From positions 3,224,001 to 3,288,000 of the forward strand of contig NZ_CP034328.1 in assembly GCF_003940805.1 (NCBI RefSeq): a DNA stretch of 64,000 nucleotides. The letters are read 5' to 3'. Below are positions 1 through 8,388 of the stretch, piece after piece (position 1 is the first letter of the stretch; every line of letters starts with the position of its first letter). Both the position numbers and the translations under genes were made by a program. The notes beneath the pieces are model-generated. The model ran no database searches, was not told where the DNA came from, and was given only the letters and a program-made list of their open reading frames with translations. The DNA comes from Tabrizicola piscis (lineage in GTDB: Bacteria; Pseudomonadota; Alphaproteobacteria; Rhodobacterales; Rhodobacteraceae).

Positions 1-314
1 TTGTTGGTATAGCCCGCGCGCAGCATCTTCAGCTTGGCTGCCGAAAGCTCGTCCTTCTTCTGGGGCTCCAGAAAATGCGCGAAGCGTTCCAGCTTGTCGA
101 CCTTTTCGACCCGCCGCAGGGCGCGCTTCTTTTCGCCGTCGCCAAGGCCCGGCTGTGAGTCCTTGAGTTCGCGGAAGCGGTCACGCTGACGCTTCATCAC
201 CGTGGGCAGGGCGATGAGGATCAGCAGCAGCCCCAGAAACCCGACCGCCATCAGCGGGCCAAGCGGACCCAGGGTGTCGATCAGCATGGTGTTGACAGCA
301 GAAAACGGGTTCAT
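1..314 (-). CDS. tadC: Type II secretion F-family protein TadC (partial, 5' part only)
   Basis: The reading frame starts at the ATG at 314 and runs off the left edge, so only about the first 104 codons are present. The N-terminus has one hydrophobic segment (about residues 15-40, GPLMAVGFLGLLLILIALP) followed by a basic, charged stretch. That fits the N-terminus of TadC, the second inner-membrane platform protein of the Flp (tad) pilus machine. It lies 10 bp downstream of tadB in the same direction, the usual tadB-tadC order. The T2SSF domain itself lies outside the window, so the call leans on gene order. Confidence 0.8.
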   Translation of the reverse strand, partial: MNPFSAVNTMLIDTLGPLGPLMAVGFLGLLLILIALPTVMKRQRDRFRELKDSQPGLGDGEKKRALRRVEKVDKLERFAHFLEPQKKDELSAAKLKMLRAGYTN

Positions 315-324
315 GGTGTTCCCC

Positions 325-1293
325 CTAGACCTTGATGTTGGTCATCACCTTCATGAAGATGATGTTGATGAGCAGGAAAACACCGACGAAAAGCGCCGCC
401 GGAATGAAGGCAGACGTTTCGCGCACGCCGTCATAGTAGTCAGGCTTGATGACGATGATCATCAGCAGCGCGACGATCGGGAAGGCTGACAGGAACATGC
501 CGGACCATTTCGCTTCGGCCGTGATGGCGCGGACGCGGCGGAACAGCTTGAAGCGGGCGCGGATCACCTTGGACAGGCCGTCCAGAATCTCGGCCAGGTT
601 GCCGCCTGAGGTTTGCTGGATCGTCACGGCCACCGCGAGGAAGCGCAAATCCTGACTGTCCATCCGTTCCGCGAAGGCCTTGAGCGATTCAGTCACGTCG
701 CGGCCATAAGCGGCCTCATCCGCGATGACACCGAATTCCGAGCCGAGCGGATCGGGAATTTCCTTGGCCACGATGCCGATCGCAGCCGAGAACGGGTGAC
801 CGACGCGCAAGCTGCGGACCATCAGTTCGATGGAATCGGGCAGCTGTTCTTCCAGCAGCTCCATCCGCTTCTTGGCCTTCTTGTTGACCCAGAAATAGAC
901 CCCGCCGACGCCCATGACGATGCCAAGGATGACCCGCACCCCAACCGTGGCGCTGGTGAAGAGCGTCAGCATGAGGAAGGCCAGAACTGCCACCACGCCC
1001 ATCACTGCGATCAACTGTTGCGGCGAGAAGGCGATGTTCGCGCGCTGCGCCTTCTTGGCGAAGACCGAGTACAGCGGGATGTTCTTGGCGTTGAGGTGCT
1101 GGTTCATCTCCTTGCGGAGCTGCTCCAGAACCTGTTCGCGGTTGGCGTTTTTCTCAAGCAGGGTCAGCCGTCGGCTGAGCCGGTTGTTCAGGCTGATCGA
1201 TTTGCCGAAGACGGTCAGATAGATGCCTTCGACGATCACCACGACGGCGACGAAGATCAGGATATAGATCAGGGGTGCTGCGCTGATTTCCAT
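325..1293 (-). CDS. tadB: Flp pilus assembly protein TadB (type II secretion F family)
   Basis: This 322-residue protein has the layout of TadB, an inner-membrane platform protein of the tad pilus. An N-terminal membrane segment (about residues 7-27) is followed by a hydrophilic region, a central hydrophobic pair (about 98-138), the T2SSF domain (about 155-285, with the ELMVRSLRVGHPF stretch) and two C-terminal membrane segments ending near MKVMTNIKV. It lies 8 bp downstream of the CpaF ATPase that would power it and 10 bp upstream of tadC, so the three are almost certainly cotranscribed. Length and segment order are normal for the family. Confidence 0.93.
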   Translation of the reverse strand: MEISAAPLIYILIFVAVVVIVEGIYLTVFGKSISLNNRLSRRLTLLEKNANREQVLEQLRKEMNQHLNAKNIPLYSVFAKKAQRANIAFSPQQLIAVMGVVAVLAFLMLTLFTSATVGVRVILGIVMGVGGVYFWVNKKAKKRMELLEEQLPDSIELMVRSLRVGHPFSAAIGIVAKEIPDPLGSEFGVIADEAAYGRDVTESLKAFAERMDSQDLRFLAVAVTIQQTSGGNLAEILDGLSKVIRARFKLFRRVRAITAEAKWSGMFLSAFPIVALLMIIVIKPDYYDGVRETSAFIPAALFVGVFLLINIIFMKVMTNIKV

Positions 1294-1301
1294 GTCTATG
1301 C

Positions 1302-2732
1302 TCAGATAATCGGTTCGTAGATCGACGCGGGCAGGTCAAAGCCCCACTGGCGGAACCGGTCTGAATAGGAAGACCGGATGCCGGTCGCGTTGAACCGCCC
1401 GATGATACGGCCGTTGGGCTCGACCCCAAGGCGTTCAAAGCGGAAGACTTCCTGCATCGAGATGACCTCGCCTTCCATCCCGGTGATTTCAGTGATCGAG
1501 GTCATGCGGCGCGTCCCGTCCTGCAGACGGCTGGCCTGCACGATCAGGTTGACGGCCGAGGCGATCTGGGAACGCATGGCTTTCAAGGGCATCTCGATCC
1601 CGGCCATGGCGACCATGTTTTCGAGACGGCTGATCGCGTCGCGCGGGTTGTTGGCGTGGATCGTGGTCATGGATCCGTCGTGGCCGGTGTTCATCGCCTG
1701 CAGCATGTCGATGACTTCCTCACCCCGGGTTTCCCCCACGATGATGCGGTCAGGGCGCATACGAAGGGCGTTGCGCAAACAGTCGCGCTGGGTGACGGCG
1801 CCCTTGCCTTCGACGTTGGCGGGGCGGCTTTCCATCCGGCCGACGTGGATCTGTTGCAGCTGAAGTTCGGCGGTGTCTTCGATGGTCAGCACGCGTTCGT
1901 GGTTGTCGATGAAGGAAGACAGTGCGTTCAGCGTGGTCGTCTTACCCGAACCCGTACCGCCCGAGACGATGATGTTCAGCCGGCAGGACACGGCGGCCTG
2001 CAGGTAGGCGGCCATTTCATCGGTAAAGGCGCCAAAGCGGACAAGGTCATCAATCCGCAGTTTGTCCTTCTTGAACTTACGAATGGATACCAGCGACCCG
2101 TCCACCGCGATCGGCGGGATCATGCAGTTGAAACGGCTGCCGTCGGTCAGGCGCGCGTCGCAATAGGGGTTGGATTCGTCAACCCGGCGGCCCACAGCGG
2201 AGACGATCTTGTCGATGATCCGCAGCAGGTGGCGTTCGTCGCGGAAGGTGACGTCGCTGAGTTCCAGTTTGCCCGCACGTTCCACGAAGATGCGCCGGGG
2301 GCCGTTCACCAGAATATCGTTGATCGTTTCGTCTTTCAGAAGCGGTTCAAGCGGACCCAGGCCCATCACCTCGTCGTAAAGCTCTTGCGTCAGGGCAAGT
2401 CGGTCTTCCTTGTTCAGCGCGACGGACATTTCGTCCAGCGCTTCACCGGTGAGGTTCGCGATTTCCTGGCGCAGGTTCTGCTCGGTCGCCGATTCCAGCG
2501 CGGAAAGGTTGAGGTCTTCCAGAAGGCGCTTGTGAATTTCGACCTTAAGCTCGGTCAGGCGTTCCTTGCGTTTCTTGTCGCGGTCGGCTGCCAATGCCTC
2601 GGCTGCGGTCTTTTGCGAAACAGGTGCTGCGGCGCGGGCGCCGATGCCTTGCTTTTCGGCGACGGCAGTAGCGACAGGGGCCGGCGTGCCCGCGCGACCG
2701 GGCGGGTTGGTCTTGGAGAAGCGGCTAAACAC
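1302..2732 (-). CDS. cpaF: CpaF/TadA secretion ATPase of the Flp pilus
   Basis: This 476-residue hexameric traffic ATPase powers Flp pilin assembly from the cytoplasmic face. A variable, Ala/Pro-rich N-terminus (1-60) is followed by an N-terminal domain and the T2SSE ATPase core. Walker A is [12 protein letters not shown] at about residues 257-268. Downstream stretches [24 protein letters not shown] and [17 protein letters not shown] are the Walker B/Asp and His boxes of this family. It sits between cpaE (19 bp upstream) and tadB (8 bp downstream). Nothing appears degenerate. The family is clear; the name TadA is equally valid. Confidence 0.95.
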   Translation of the reverse strand: MFSRFSKTNPPGRAGTPAPVATAVAEKQGIGARAAAPVSQKTAAEALAADRDKKRKERLTELKVEIHKRLLEDLNLSALESATEQNLRQEIANLTGEALDEMSVALNKEDRLALTQELYDEVMGLGPLEPLLKDETINDILVNGPRRIFVERAGKLELSDVTFRDERHLLRIIDKIVSAVGRRVDESNPYCDARLTDGSRFNCMIPPIAVDGSLVSIRKFKKDKLRIDDLVRFGAFTDEMAAYLQAAVSCRLNIIVSGGTGSGKTTTLNALSSFIDNHERVLTIEDTAELQLQQIHVGRMESRPANVEGKGAVTQRDCLRNALRMRPDRIIVGETRGEEVIDMLQAMNTGHDGSMTTIHANNPRDAISRLENMVAMAGIEMPLKAMRSQIASAVNLIVQASRLQDGTRRMTSITEITGMEGEVISMQEVFRFERLGVEPNGRIIGRFNATGIRSSYSDRFRQWGFDLPASIYEPII

Positions 2733-2750
2733 GGGTCAGTCCCCTTTTTG

Positions 2751-4016
2751 TCACGCCCTGCCGACTTCGGCAGATTTGTTAAGATCGTACAAAGACTTGG
2801 CAAGTTTCTGCAGTTCCTTGCGCAGCGGGTTTTTCGCTGCGTTTTCCGCAATCGGCAGGCCGTGGTCGTTTGACTGGGTCACCTGTTCGCCGCCGTCGGG
2901 CAACTGCACCTCGATGTCGATATCAAGGCTTTCGGCCATCCGCTTGACGCGGGCCTTGGCCGAGAGGTCGGTGAACTTGGGCGCGCGGTTCAAGACGTAG
3001 CGCACCTTGTCATGCGGCAGCGCTTCGGCCTTCAGGGCCCGGATGAAGCGAAGGATGTTCTGGGCGGACCTCAGGTCAAGCTCCAGCAGCGCAAAGTAGA
3101 CATGGGCGCGGTTGAGGACCGCTTCGGTCCAGCCGACCACGGTTGACGGCATGTCGACGATGACGAAATCAAAGTTGGCCTGCGCCATGTCCAGGATGCG
3201 GCCGATGTCGTCGGGCGTCATCATCTCAAGCGGCAGCATGTCGGTCGGCGCGGTCAGGACGTGCAGCTTTTCGTTGAAGGTCAGCATCGATTTGATCAGG
3301 CTGTCGGAATCGATGCTGCCGGTGTCGCTCAGCACCTCAAGCACGGCTTCCTTGCGCGGCAAGTCAAGGTAGGTGGCGATGGACCCGAACTGCAGGTCAA
3401 AATCGATGATGCAGACCCGGGTTCCGGTGCCTTCGGCTTCCGGCACAAGGCACAGTTCCCACGCCAGGTTGGCCGCAAAGGTCGACGCGCCAACGCCGCC
3501 AGCCATGCCATGCACGGGCAGGATCACACCGTTGCGGTCACCCTTAGGTTTGGTCAGGCCAGTGAAAGCGCCGGTTTCGGGGTCATAGCCTTCGGGCATG
3601 ACCATGCTGGGCTTGCGCAGGCGTTCGATCGCCTCGTGCAGGGCGCCCTCGGGCAGGGGATAGGGCACAAAGTCATCAGCGCCGAGTTTCAGCATCTGGT
3701 GCAGGACAGACGGGCTGACCTGATTGGCGATGAGCAGGACCTTGATCTTCTTGGCCTTGGCGGCCTTGATCACGTCGTTCATCTTCGACAATTCGCTTTC
3801 GTCCTCGCTGTCCACAGCGATGGCGACGAACTGCATTCCCGAGCTGTCGGGCTGTTTCAGGAAGACCAGCGCATCTTCGAAATTCAGGTCACCCCAGGCT
3901 TCGCCCAGTTCCTGTTCCATATCGTCGATGAGAAGATCGAAACGCTGGACATCCCGCGAAATCGTGCAGGCCAGGATCGGCGCGGGATCACTTTGTACCG
4001 TGGCTTTGCTCGTCAT
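2751..4016 (-). CDS. cpaE: CpaE/TadZ pilus localisation ATPase
   Basis: This 421-residue protein has an atypical receiver-like N-terminal domain (about 15-135) and a ParA/MinD-type ATPase domain (about 160-380). In this family it helps place the tad pilus machine at the cell pole. The Walker A region reads GMAGGVGASTF at about residues 170-180, the deviant form without the usual Lys before Ser/Thr that is typical of CpaE/TadZ. IIDFDLQFG and IVDMPSTV are the later nucleotide-binding strands. It opens the cpaE-cpaF-tadB-tadC run, and the terminator at 4210-4238 separates it from the upstream pilus genes, so it should have its own promoter in the 190 bp between. Confidence 0.93.
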   Translation of the reverse strand: MTSKATVQSDPAPILACTISRDVQRFDLLIDDMEQELGEAWGDLNFEDALVFLKQPDSSGMQFVAIAVDSEDESELSKMNDVIKAAKAKKIKVLLIANQVSPSVLHQMLKLGADDFVPYPLPEGALHEAIERLRKPSMVMPEGYDPETGAFTGLTKPKGDRNGVILPVHGMAGGVGASTFAANLAWELCLVPEAEGTGTRVCIIDFDLQFGSIATYLDLPRKEAVLEVLSDTGSIDSDSLIKSMLTFNEKLHVLTAPTDMLPLEMMTPDDIGRILDMAQANFDFVIVDMPSTVVGWTEAVLNRAHVYFALLELDLRSAQNILRFIRALKAEALPHDKVRYVLNRAPKFTDLSAKARVKRMAESLDIDIEVQLPDGGEQVTQSNDHGLPIAENAAKNPLRKELQKLAKSLYDLNKSAEVGRA

Positions 4017-4209
4017 CTCGCGTCACGTCCTTTCAGTTCTTGGGCCAAAGTCATGGACCACCCAACGATTGTGGCAAAGAAAATGCCGAAATCAACCGAC
4101 TCAGGATTATGGTCATGGACCGTAAGCCACCGACGCGACCTTGGTCAGGAATGGTGGCGAGATTTGGGCTAAAAATGCCTGATTCTAGGATTTCACCACG
4201 ATATGGAAA
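4017..4209. promoter_or_regulatory. Intergenic stretch expected to carry the cpaE promoter
   Basis: About 190 bp separate the cpaE start from the terminator that closes the upstream secretin/OmpA transcription unit. Transcription from cpaB-cpaC should stop at that terminator, so a minus-strand promoter for cpaE-cpaF-tadB-tadC is expected here. No convincing sigma-70 hexamer pair could be assigned by eye, so this entry rests on context only. Confidence 0.35.
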
Positions 4210-4238
4210 CGAAAAGGCCGGGCGAGGGCCCGGCCTTT
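4210..4238 (-). terminator. Rho-independent terminator after the ompA-like gene
   Basis: An 11-bp perfect stem (4213-4223 with 4228-4238, arm AAAGGCCGGGC, loop GAGG) is followed on the minus strand by TTTTCGTTT. It lies 22 bp beyond the stop codon of the OmpA-family gene. It would end the pilin-cpaB-cpaC-ompA unit before cpaE. Confidence 0.85.
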
Positions 4239-4260
4239 CCAAACTTTGTGTTTTGCGGGC

Positions 4261-4920
4261 TCAGCCGCCGCCAGCCACTTCGCTTGTCGTGCCGCCGCCT
4301 TCCGGATGCGGGCGGGTAGCGCTGTCCACATACTCGCGCCAGATGATAGCTGCATACTTGCCGTTCAACACCAGCGGGTGCGATTCGACGAAGCCAGAGA
4401 CCTCGGTCACCGTACGGCGGTTGCGAACCTCGGGCTGGCTGGTCTGCACGATGGGCCGTGTCTTGCCGTAGGACACCACTGCCTCAAGCCGCGATTTCGA
4501 CACGCCGAGCGAGGAGAGGTAGGCGACCGCAGCCTGCGCCCGGCGCAAGCCGAGACGCTGGTTGTAGCCGGCCGAACCGACGAGGTCGGTGTGGCCATAG
4601 ACACGGAACCGCACTTCCGGGAACTGGCGGATGAAGTCGGCCTGCCGCTTCAGAATGGTGCGGGCCTCGCTCGTCAGTTCGGAGCTGTTGAACTCGAAGT
4701 TGATGGTGTCTTCCACCTCGGCATTGAAACGTTCGGCCAAGGCGACCGTGTATTCGATCTGACCCGTCTGGATCAGAACGTTGTTCATCGTGGCATTGCC
4801 GAACTGGCCCTTGTCCACTTCGGAGCCAAGCTCCTTGTCCCACGTGGTTCCCGATGTTCCGCAGCCGGCCAAAGCGAGGAGGCTAGAGGCAGCGAACAGC
4901 TTGATAAGCGTTCCGGTCAT
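4261..4920 (-). CDS. OmpA-family lipoprotein of the tad locus
   Basis: This 219-residue protein starts with a lipoprotein signal (MTGTLIKLFAASSLLALAGC, lipobox LAGC, predicted lipidated Cys20). The C-terminal half is an OmpA/Pal peptidoglycan-binding domain: FEFNSSELTSEA, the diaminopimelate-binding stretch VYGHTDLVGS, and RRAQAAVAYLSSLGV. It is probably anchored in the outer membrane and bound to peptidoglycan, bracing the secretin CpaC encoded 4 bp upstream. OmpA-like genes (sometimes called cpaD-like) are common next to cpaC in alphaproteobacterial tad loci. It is the last gene before the terminator at 4210-4238. Confidence 0.88.
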   Translation of the reverse strand: MTGTLIKLFAASSLLALAGCGTSGTTWDKELGSEVDKGQFGNATMNNVLIQTGQIEYTVALAERFNAEVEDTINFEFNSSELTSEARTILKRQADFIRQFPEVRFRVYGHTDLVGSAGYNQRLGLRRAQAAVAYLSSLGVSKSRLEAVVSYGKTRPIVQTSQPEVRNRRTVTEVSGFVESHPLVLNGKYAAIIWREYVDSATRPHPEGGGTTSEVAGGG

Positions 4921-4924
4921 CGTC

Positions 4925-6283
4925 TTACTCCATCACATAGCCGTAGGAGGTGCTGAAATCCTGACGGGCCACTTCGCCCGCAGCACCACCCGGGTTCTTG
5001 GCGACAGTGCCGAACAGGAACAGGTCACGTTCCGTAGGGATGCGGACACGGTCAGTCGGCAGAGCCAGCGCCTCGCCCGAGACGGGCGTGACCAGATGCG
5101 GCGTGACGATGATCACCAGTTCCGACTGGTTGCGCTGATAGTCGGCGCTACGGAACAGTGCACCCAGGATCGGCACGTCGCCAAGCCACGGCACCTGCGT
5201 GTTCAGATCGCGGAAGTCATCCTGCAGCAGGCCGGCAATCGCAAAGCTTTGGCCATCACGCATCTCGACCGTGGTCGAGGTTTCGCGACGTTTGAAGCCG
5301 AGGATGTCGATGTCACCGTTGGTGAAGGTCAGTGTCGGGTCAACCGACGACACGGCTGCGTTCAGCGTCAGGTTGATGATGTCGCCATCAACGACCGTCG
5401 GGGTGAAGTTGAGTTCCACACCGAAGGGCTTGAATTCGACCGTGATGGTGTCGTTGGTCTGCGCCACGGGCAGCGGATATTCCCCGCCCGCCAGGAACCG
5501 CGCCTCTTGCCCGGAAAGGGCCGTCAGGTTCGGTTCAGCCAAGGTGCGCACCATGCCCTTGGTTTCAAGAGCTTCAAGCGCCACTTCGAAGGCGAAGTCG
5601 CCGACCCCGAAGTTCACGCCGATGCCGCCGAAGGCGCCTGCGACACCGCCGCCACCGCCCGCGGAGCCGCTACCATCGGTGCCGACGCCGCTTACCGAAA
5701 GTGACCCACCCAGGGCCTTGCCGACCGACCGCTGCATTTCGGCGAAGCGGACCTTCAGCATGACCTGCTGCGTACCGCCAACCACCATCAGGTTCGACAC
5801 CCGGTCTGGGGCGTAGCGGTTGGCCAGATCAAGTGCCCGGTCCAGCTTGGCCGTGGAGGATACCTGGCCTGAAAGGACGATCCCGTCATTGGCGGTGCGA
5901 ACTTCGATCTGTTCGCCCGGAAGGATCTGCTGAAGCCTTTCCTTGAACTCGGCAATGTCGGGCGTGACGTGCACGTCGACGTTGGAGATCAGTTGCCCCT
6001 CTGGCGACAATAGCGTGAGCGTCGTGCGCCCAGGTGCCTTGCCGAGGACGTAAATCGAGCGGTCCGACAGAGTTGAGATGTCAGCAATACCCGGGTTGGC
6101 AATCGACAGTTCCGCAAAGGGAACGTCGCTTTCAACCACAACGGCCCGATTCATCGGAACGTTCAGTGCGCCAGACGCCTGACCCTGCATGACGCGCAGG
6201 ACTTCGGCGGAGATTGGCGTCATGGCAGTGGATGCAAGACATGCACCCACGATACCCGCAACTAGGATTCGTTTCATGTTCAT
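4925..6283 (-). CDS. cpaC: CpaC/RcpA outer-membrane secretin of the Flp pilus
   Basis: This 452-residue secretin forms the outer-membrane channel for the Flp pilus. The start chosen is the ATG at 6283 (MNMKRILVAGIVGACLAS), which gives a clean signal peptide and a purine-rich AAAGGG upstream. The open frame extends to 6709 but that part overlaps cpaB and has no secreted-protein character. The N-terminal domain (about 35-110) is the pilus/secretin N-domain and about 115-180 is a BON-like domain. The secretin core (about 195-420) contains VRTLAEPNLTALSGQEARFLAGGEYP and the SELVIIVTPHLVTP end motif. It lies between cpaB and the OmpA-family gene. Confidence 0.93.
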   Translation of the reverse strand: MNMKRILVAGIVGACLASTAMTPISAEVLRVMQGQASGALNVPMNRAVVVESDVPFAELSIANPGIADISTLSDRSIYVLGKAPGRTTLTLLSPEGQLISNVDVHVTPDIAEFKERLQQILPGEQIEVRTANDGIVLSGQVSSTAKLDRALDLANRYAPDRVSNLMVVGGTQQVMLKVRFAEMQRSVGKALGGSLSVSGVGTDGSGSAGGGGGVAGAFGGIGVNFGVGDFAFEVALEALETKGMVRTLAEPNLTALSGQEARFLAGGEYPLPVAQTNDTITVEFKPFGVELNFTPTVVDGDIINLTLNAAVSSVDPTLTFTNGDIDILGFKRRETSTTVEMRDGQSFAIAGLLQDDFRDLNTQVPWLGDVPILGALFRSADYQRNQSELVIIVTPHLVTPVSGEALALPTDRVRIPTERDLFLFGTVAKNPGGAAGEVARQDFSTSYGYVME

Positions 6284-6491
6284 TGTGATCTGCCCTTTCG
6301 ACCACGCCTCGGTTGGGTCTTGGATGCCCTTATCGACGGCAGAATGCAGGACACACGCTTTATTTGCAAGAATCAATTGGTTGGAAGGTTTTGTTGATGT
6401 GGATAAACTGCAACAGATCGCAATGGGTTGGAAAATGAATGGGGCGCGACCCCATATCCTGTGGCCGCGCCCCCCCAATTTCGATCGCTGG

Positions 6492-7346
6492 TCAGTCCTT
6501 GCAGGGAATGACCGTTTCGACGATTTCACTACCTTTGCGTGCAGTGATCGTGCAAACCTTCTCGACCTCCGGGGCGGCCTCGACGACCGCTTCTTCGCGC
6601 ACGATGCCAAGCATGGTGTCGGTGTCGATCTCGATCCGTTCGGTGACGGTTTCCGTGCCGTCGCCGACCAGCGACATTGAAAGCTGCCCTGTTGCCTGGG
6701 CTTGTGCAAGGCGCGCCACCTGTTCCGGGGTCGCGGCCACTGTTACTGTTCTGGCATTAGTGCCGGTGGCCAGCTCGCCGCCGGAAAAGGTGTTGTCGAC
6801 CGCAATGATTTGCATCGAGCTTTCAATAAGCCGCGTCACGTTGCCGTTGACGCCACTGATGCCGCCCGTCCAGTAGATGTCGATGAAGCTGTCCGGCTGG
6901 ACAAAGCCCGCAACGCCCGAGGCGACGCCGACGCGGATCTGGAAGGCGCGCATCCCCGGCTGCAGTTTCGCGGTCAGGCCTGCAAGTTCACCAGGTGCAG
7001 TGACGCGGCTGGCCAGAACGGGTTCAAACGCCTCGGTCGCGCGCATCACATAGCGCGGTCCGGGGGCATTTTCCGGGAACAGCTCGGCCGGATCGCGGAA
7101 GATTGCTTCTGGCAGGGCCTGTTCCGGCCAGTAGATCAACTGGACATCTTCAGGCGTCAACGGATCGCCATAGGCCATCTGCCTGTTGAACACATAGACT
7201 TCGACCAGTTTGCCGGCCGCCGCGTTGAAATCGCGCTCGCGCTGCAAGAGCGCCTCGGTCTGCGCGATATAGCCCTGGATCATATAGACGGCAGCGCCCG
7301 CCAGGGCCATGCCGACGACCAGGACCAACCCGAATACTGCTCTCAT
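6492..7346 (-). CDS. cpaB: CpaB/RcpC Flp pilus assembly protein
   Basis: This 284-residue protein has an N-terminal membrane anchor (residues 1-24, MRAVFGLVLVVGMALAGAAVYM) and a SAF-type domain (about 45-120, VYVFNRQMAYGDPLTPEDVQLIYWP). The RcpC/CpaB domain follows (about 130-235, containing GVASGVAGFVQPDSFIDIYWTGG). It is a periplasmic part of the tad machine that probably aids secretin assembly. The gene stands between the second pilin gene and cpaC. A GC-rich hairpin at 7410-7443 lies between it and the pilin. Confidence 0.92.
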   Translation of the reverse strand: MRAVFGLVLVVGMALAGAAVYMIQGYIAQTEALLQRERDFNAAAGKLVEVYVFNRQMAYGDPLTPEDVQLIYWPEQALPEAIFRDPAELFPENAPGPRYVMRATEAFEPVLASRVTAPGELAGLTAKLQPGMRAFQIRVGVASGVAGFVQPDSFIDIYWTGGISGVNGNVTRLIESSMQIIAVDNTFSGGELATGTNARTVTVAATPEQVARLAQAQATGQLSMSLVGDGTETVTERIEIDTDTMLGIVREEAVVEAAPEVEKVCTITARKGSEIVETVIPCKD

Positions 7347-7409
7347 ACCGTTCCCCTAAGTTGCCTGTACGTCGCGACGCGACCTGTCAGCCTTCAAGTT
7401 AATGCGACA

Positions 7410-7443
7410 AGGGCGCCCCATCAAGCCAATGGCTGGGCGCCCT
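7410..7443 (-). terminator. GC-rich hairpin between pilin 2 and cpaB
   Basis: A 9-bp inverted repeat (AGGGCGCCC at 7410-7418 and GGGCGCCCT at 7435-7443) lies between the second pilin gene and cpaB. It has no clear T-tract on the minus strand, so it is more likely an attenuator or RNA-stabilising hairpin than a full terminator. It could keep pilin transcripts more abundant than cpaB transcripts. Confidence 0.45.
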
Positions 7444-7465
7444 GCGTGCCGATAGTGGTCAGGAC

Positions 7466-7648
7466 CTACTCCAGAAATTGGTGATACAGTCCGATCGTAT
7501 CACCGATATAAATGGCCATGTCGACAATGGCGCTCTGGATCGGGGGCATCACGAACACCGCGAACACCACGACGCCGGCCGTCAGGACGACCCAGTCGAC
7601 CGTCACGGCACCGTCTTCGTCACCGAGAAAGCTTTTCACGCCCTTCAT
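7466..7648 (-). CDS. Flp-type IVb pilin-like protein (pilin 2)
   Basis: This 60-residue protein has a short charged leader (MKGVKSFLGDEDG), a Gly, then AVTVDWVVLTAGVVVFAVFV, which looks like a prepilin-peptidase site followed by the hydrophobic assembly helix. The processed protein would be about 47 residues. The usual Glu5-Tyr6 pair of Flp pilins is Asp5-Trp6 here. The motif GAVTVDWVVLTA is shared exactly with the neighbouring pilin at 7847-8050. It is the second of two tandem pilin-like genes at the head of the tad locus and could be a major or minor pilin. Confidence 0.85.
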   Translation of the reverse strand: MKGVKSFLGDEDGAVTVDWVVLTAGVVVFAVFVMPPIQSAIVDMAIYIGDTIGLYHQFLE

Positions 7649-7794
7649 TCCGGCACCCCGTCCCTGGCTACAGGTTCTGCTGCATTCACCTGACCCTGCT
7701 GTCCGATTGCGGCGAAACTTTAACCAAGTTCAGACAATTGATAGCAGTTTCTTGCAAGTGTCCCGGTTGACCAAGCCGGTGTCCAAAAGAAATC

Positions 7795-7820
7795 GACCGC
7801 GCCTTTTCACAGGCGCGGTC
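7795..7820 (-). terminator. Terminator after the first Flp pilin gene
   Basis: The arms GACCGCGCC (7795-7803) and GGCGCGGTC (7812-7820) form a 9-bp perfect stem with an 8-nt loop. On the minus strand it is followed by CGATTTCTTTT. It lies 27 bp past the stop codon of the pilin at 7847-8050 and should make most pilin transcripts monocistronic. Confidence 0.8.
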
Positions 7821-7846
7821 GTAAAGACCAGAATGGTCAGTTCAAA

Positions 7847-8050
7847 TTATGGGGTGCCAGCGGTCTTCATTTTAGAACCGGCTTTGTTGATCTCGGTGCC
7901 GATGTCGTTTGCCAGCTGCGAAATGGCGGGCTGGATGAAGGTGAAGACCACCAGGCCCAGGCCAACGATAGCGGCGGTCAGAACCACCCAGTCAACGGTC
8001 ACAGCACCGGTTTCGTCATTCAGAAAAGCGGAAAACTTGGTCATGGTCAT
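7847..8050 (-). CDS. flp: Flp family type IVb pilin (pilin 1)
   Basis: This 67-residue prepilin has a leader MTMTKFSAFLNDETG, then AVTVDWVVLTAAIVGLGLVV as the mature N-terminal hydrophobic helix and a short polar tail ending in KAGSKMKTAGTP. The mature protein is about 52 residues, typical for Flp pilins. A strong ribosome-binding site (AAAGGAT) lies just upstream of the ATG. The gene is followed by its own terminator, as expected for a major pilin made in excess of the assembly machine. Position +5 is Asp rather than Glu. Confidence 0.9.
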   Translation of the reverse strand: MTMTKFSAFLNDETGAVTVDWVVLTAAIVGLGLVVFTFIQPAISQLANDIGTEINKAGSKMKTAGTP

Positions 8051-8388
8051 ATCCTTTGCTAAGGGGCTCTACAGTTTCGCAACCGCTCCGGCTTGGCCAT
8101 CTTGTTCGCCGCTTCCGTTCGGTATGAGCACATATAGACGGGTAATCGTGGCATCAGTTTGGACGGTACGGGCTAAATCGCATTCGCGTGACCGTATCCT
8201 TCGCGAAGGTGCTAGAGCACTGAAAACAAAGGAAAGAAATCTTAACCGTGATCTGATCTGGTGGCATCCGAGCGTGGTTTTTCGGTCAATTCTGGCGGAA
8301 ATGCCATGATTCCCCTGTGAAAAGGCTGGTCCGGAGGCACCGAAGCTGCGATTCTCTGGCAAAAGAACAAAAGAGCAGGCACCCGCAG
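8051..8388. other. Divergent intergenic region, pilin and transglycosylase
   Basis: This 338-bp stretch separates the minus-strand pilin from the plus-strand lytic transglycosylase and must hold promoters for both. An in-frame GTG at 8317 would lengthen the transglycosylase N-terminally but spoil its signal peptide. No clear operator, RNA gene or terminator was seen. Confidence 0.4.

Noticed and set aside
1656..2873. A 405-codon plus-strand open frame
   Set aside because: It is the mirror of cpaF; no recognisable motif.
6284..6709. N-terminal extension of the secretin frame
   Set aside because: It overlaps cpaB, is very basic, and would hide the clear signal peptide that starts at 6283.
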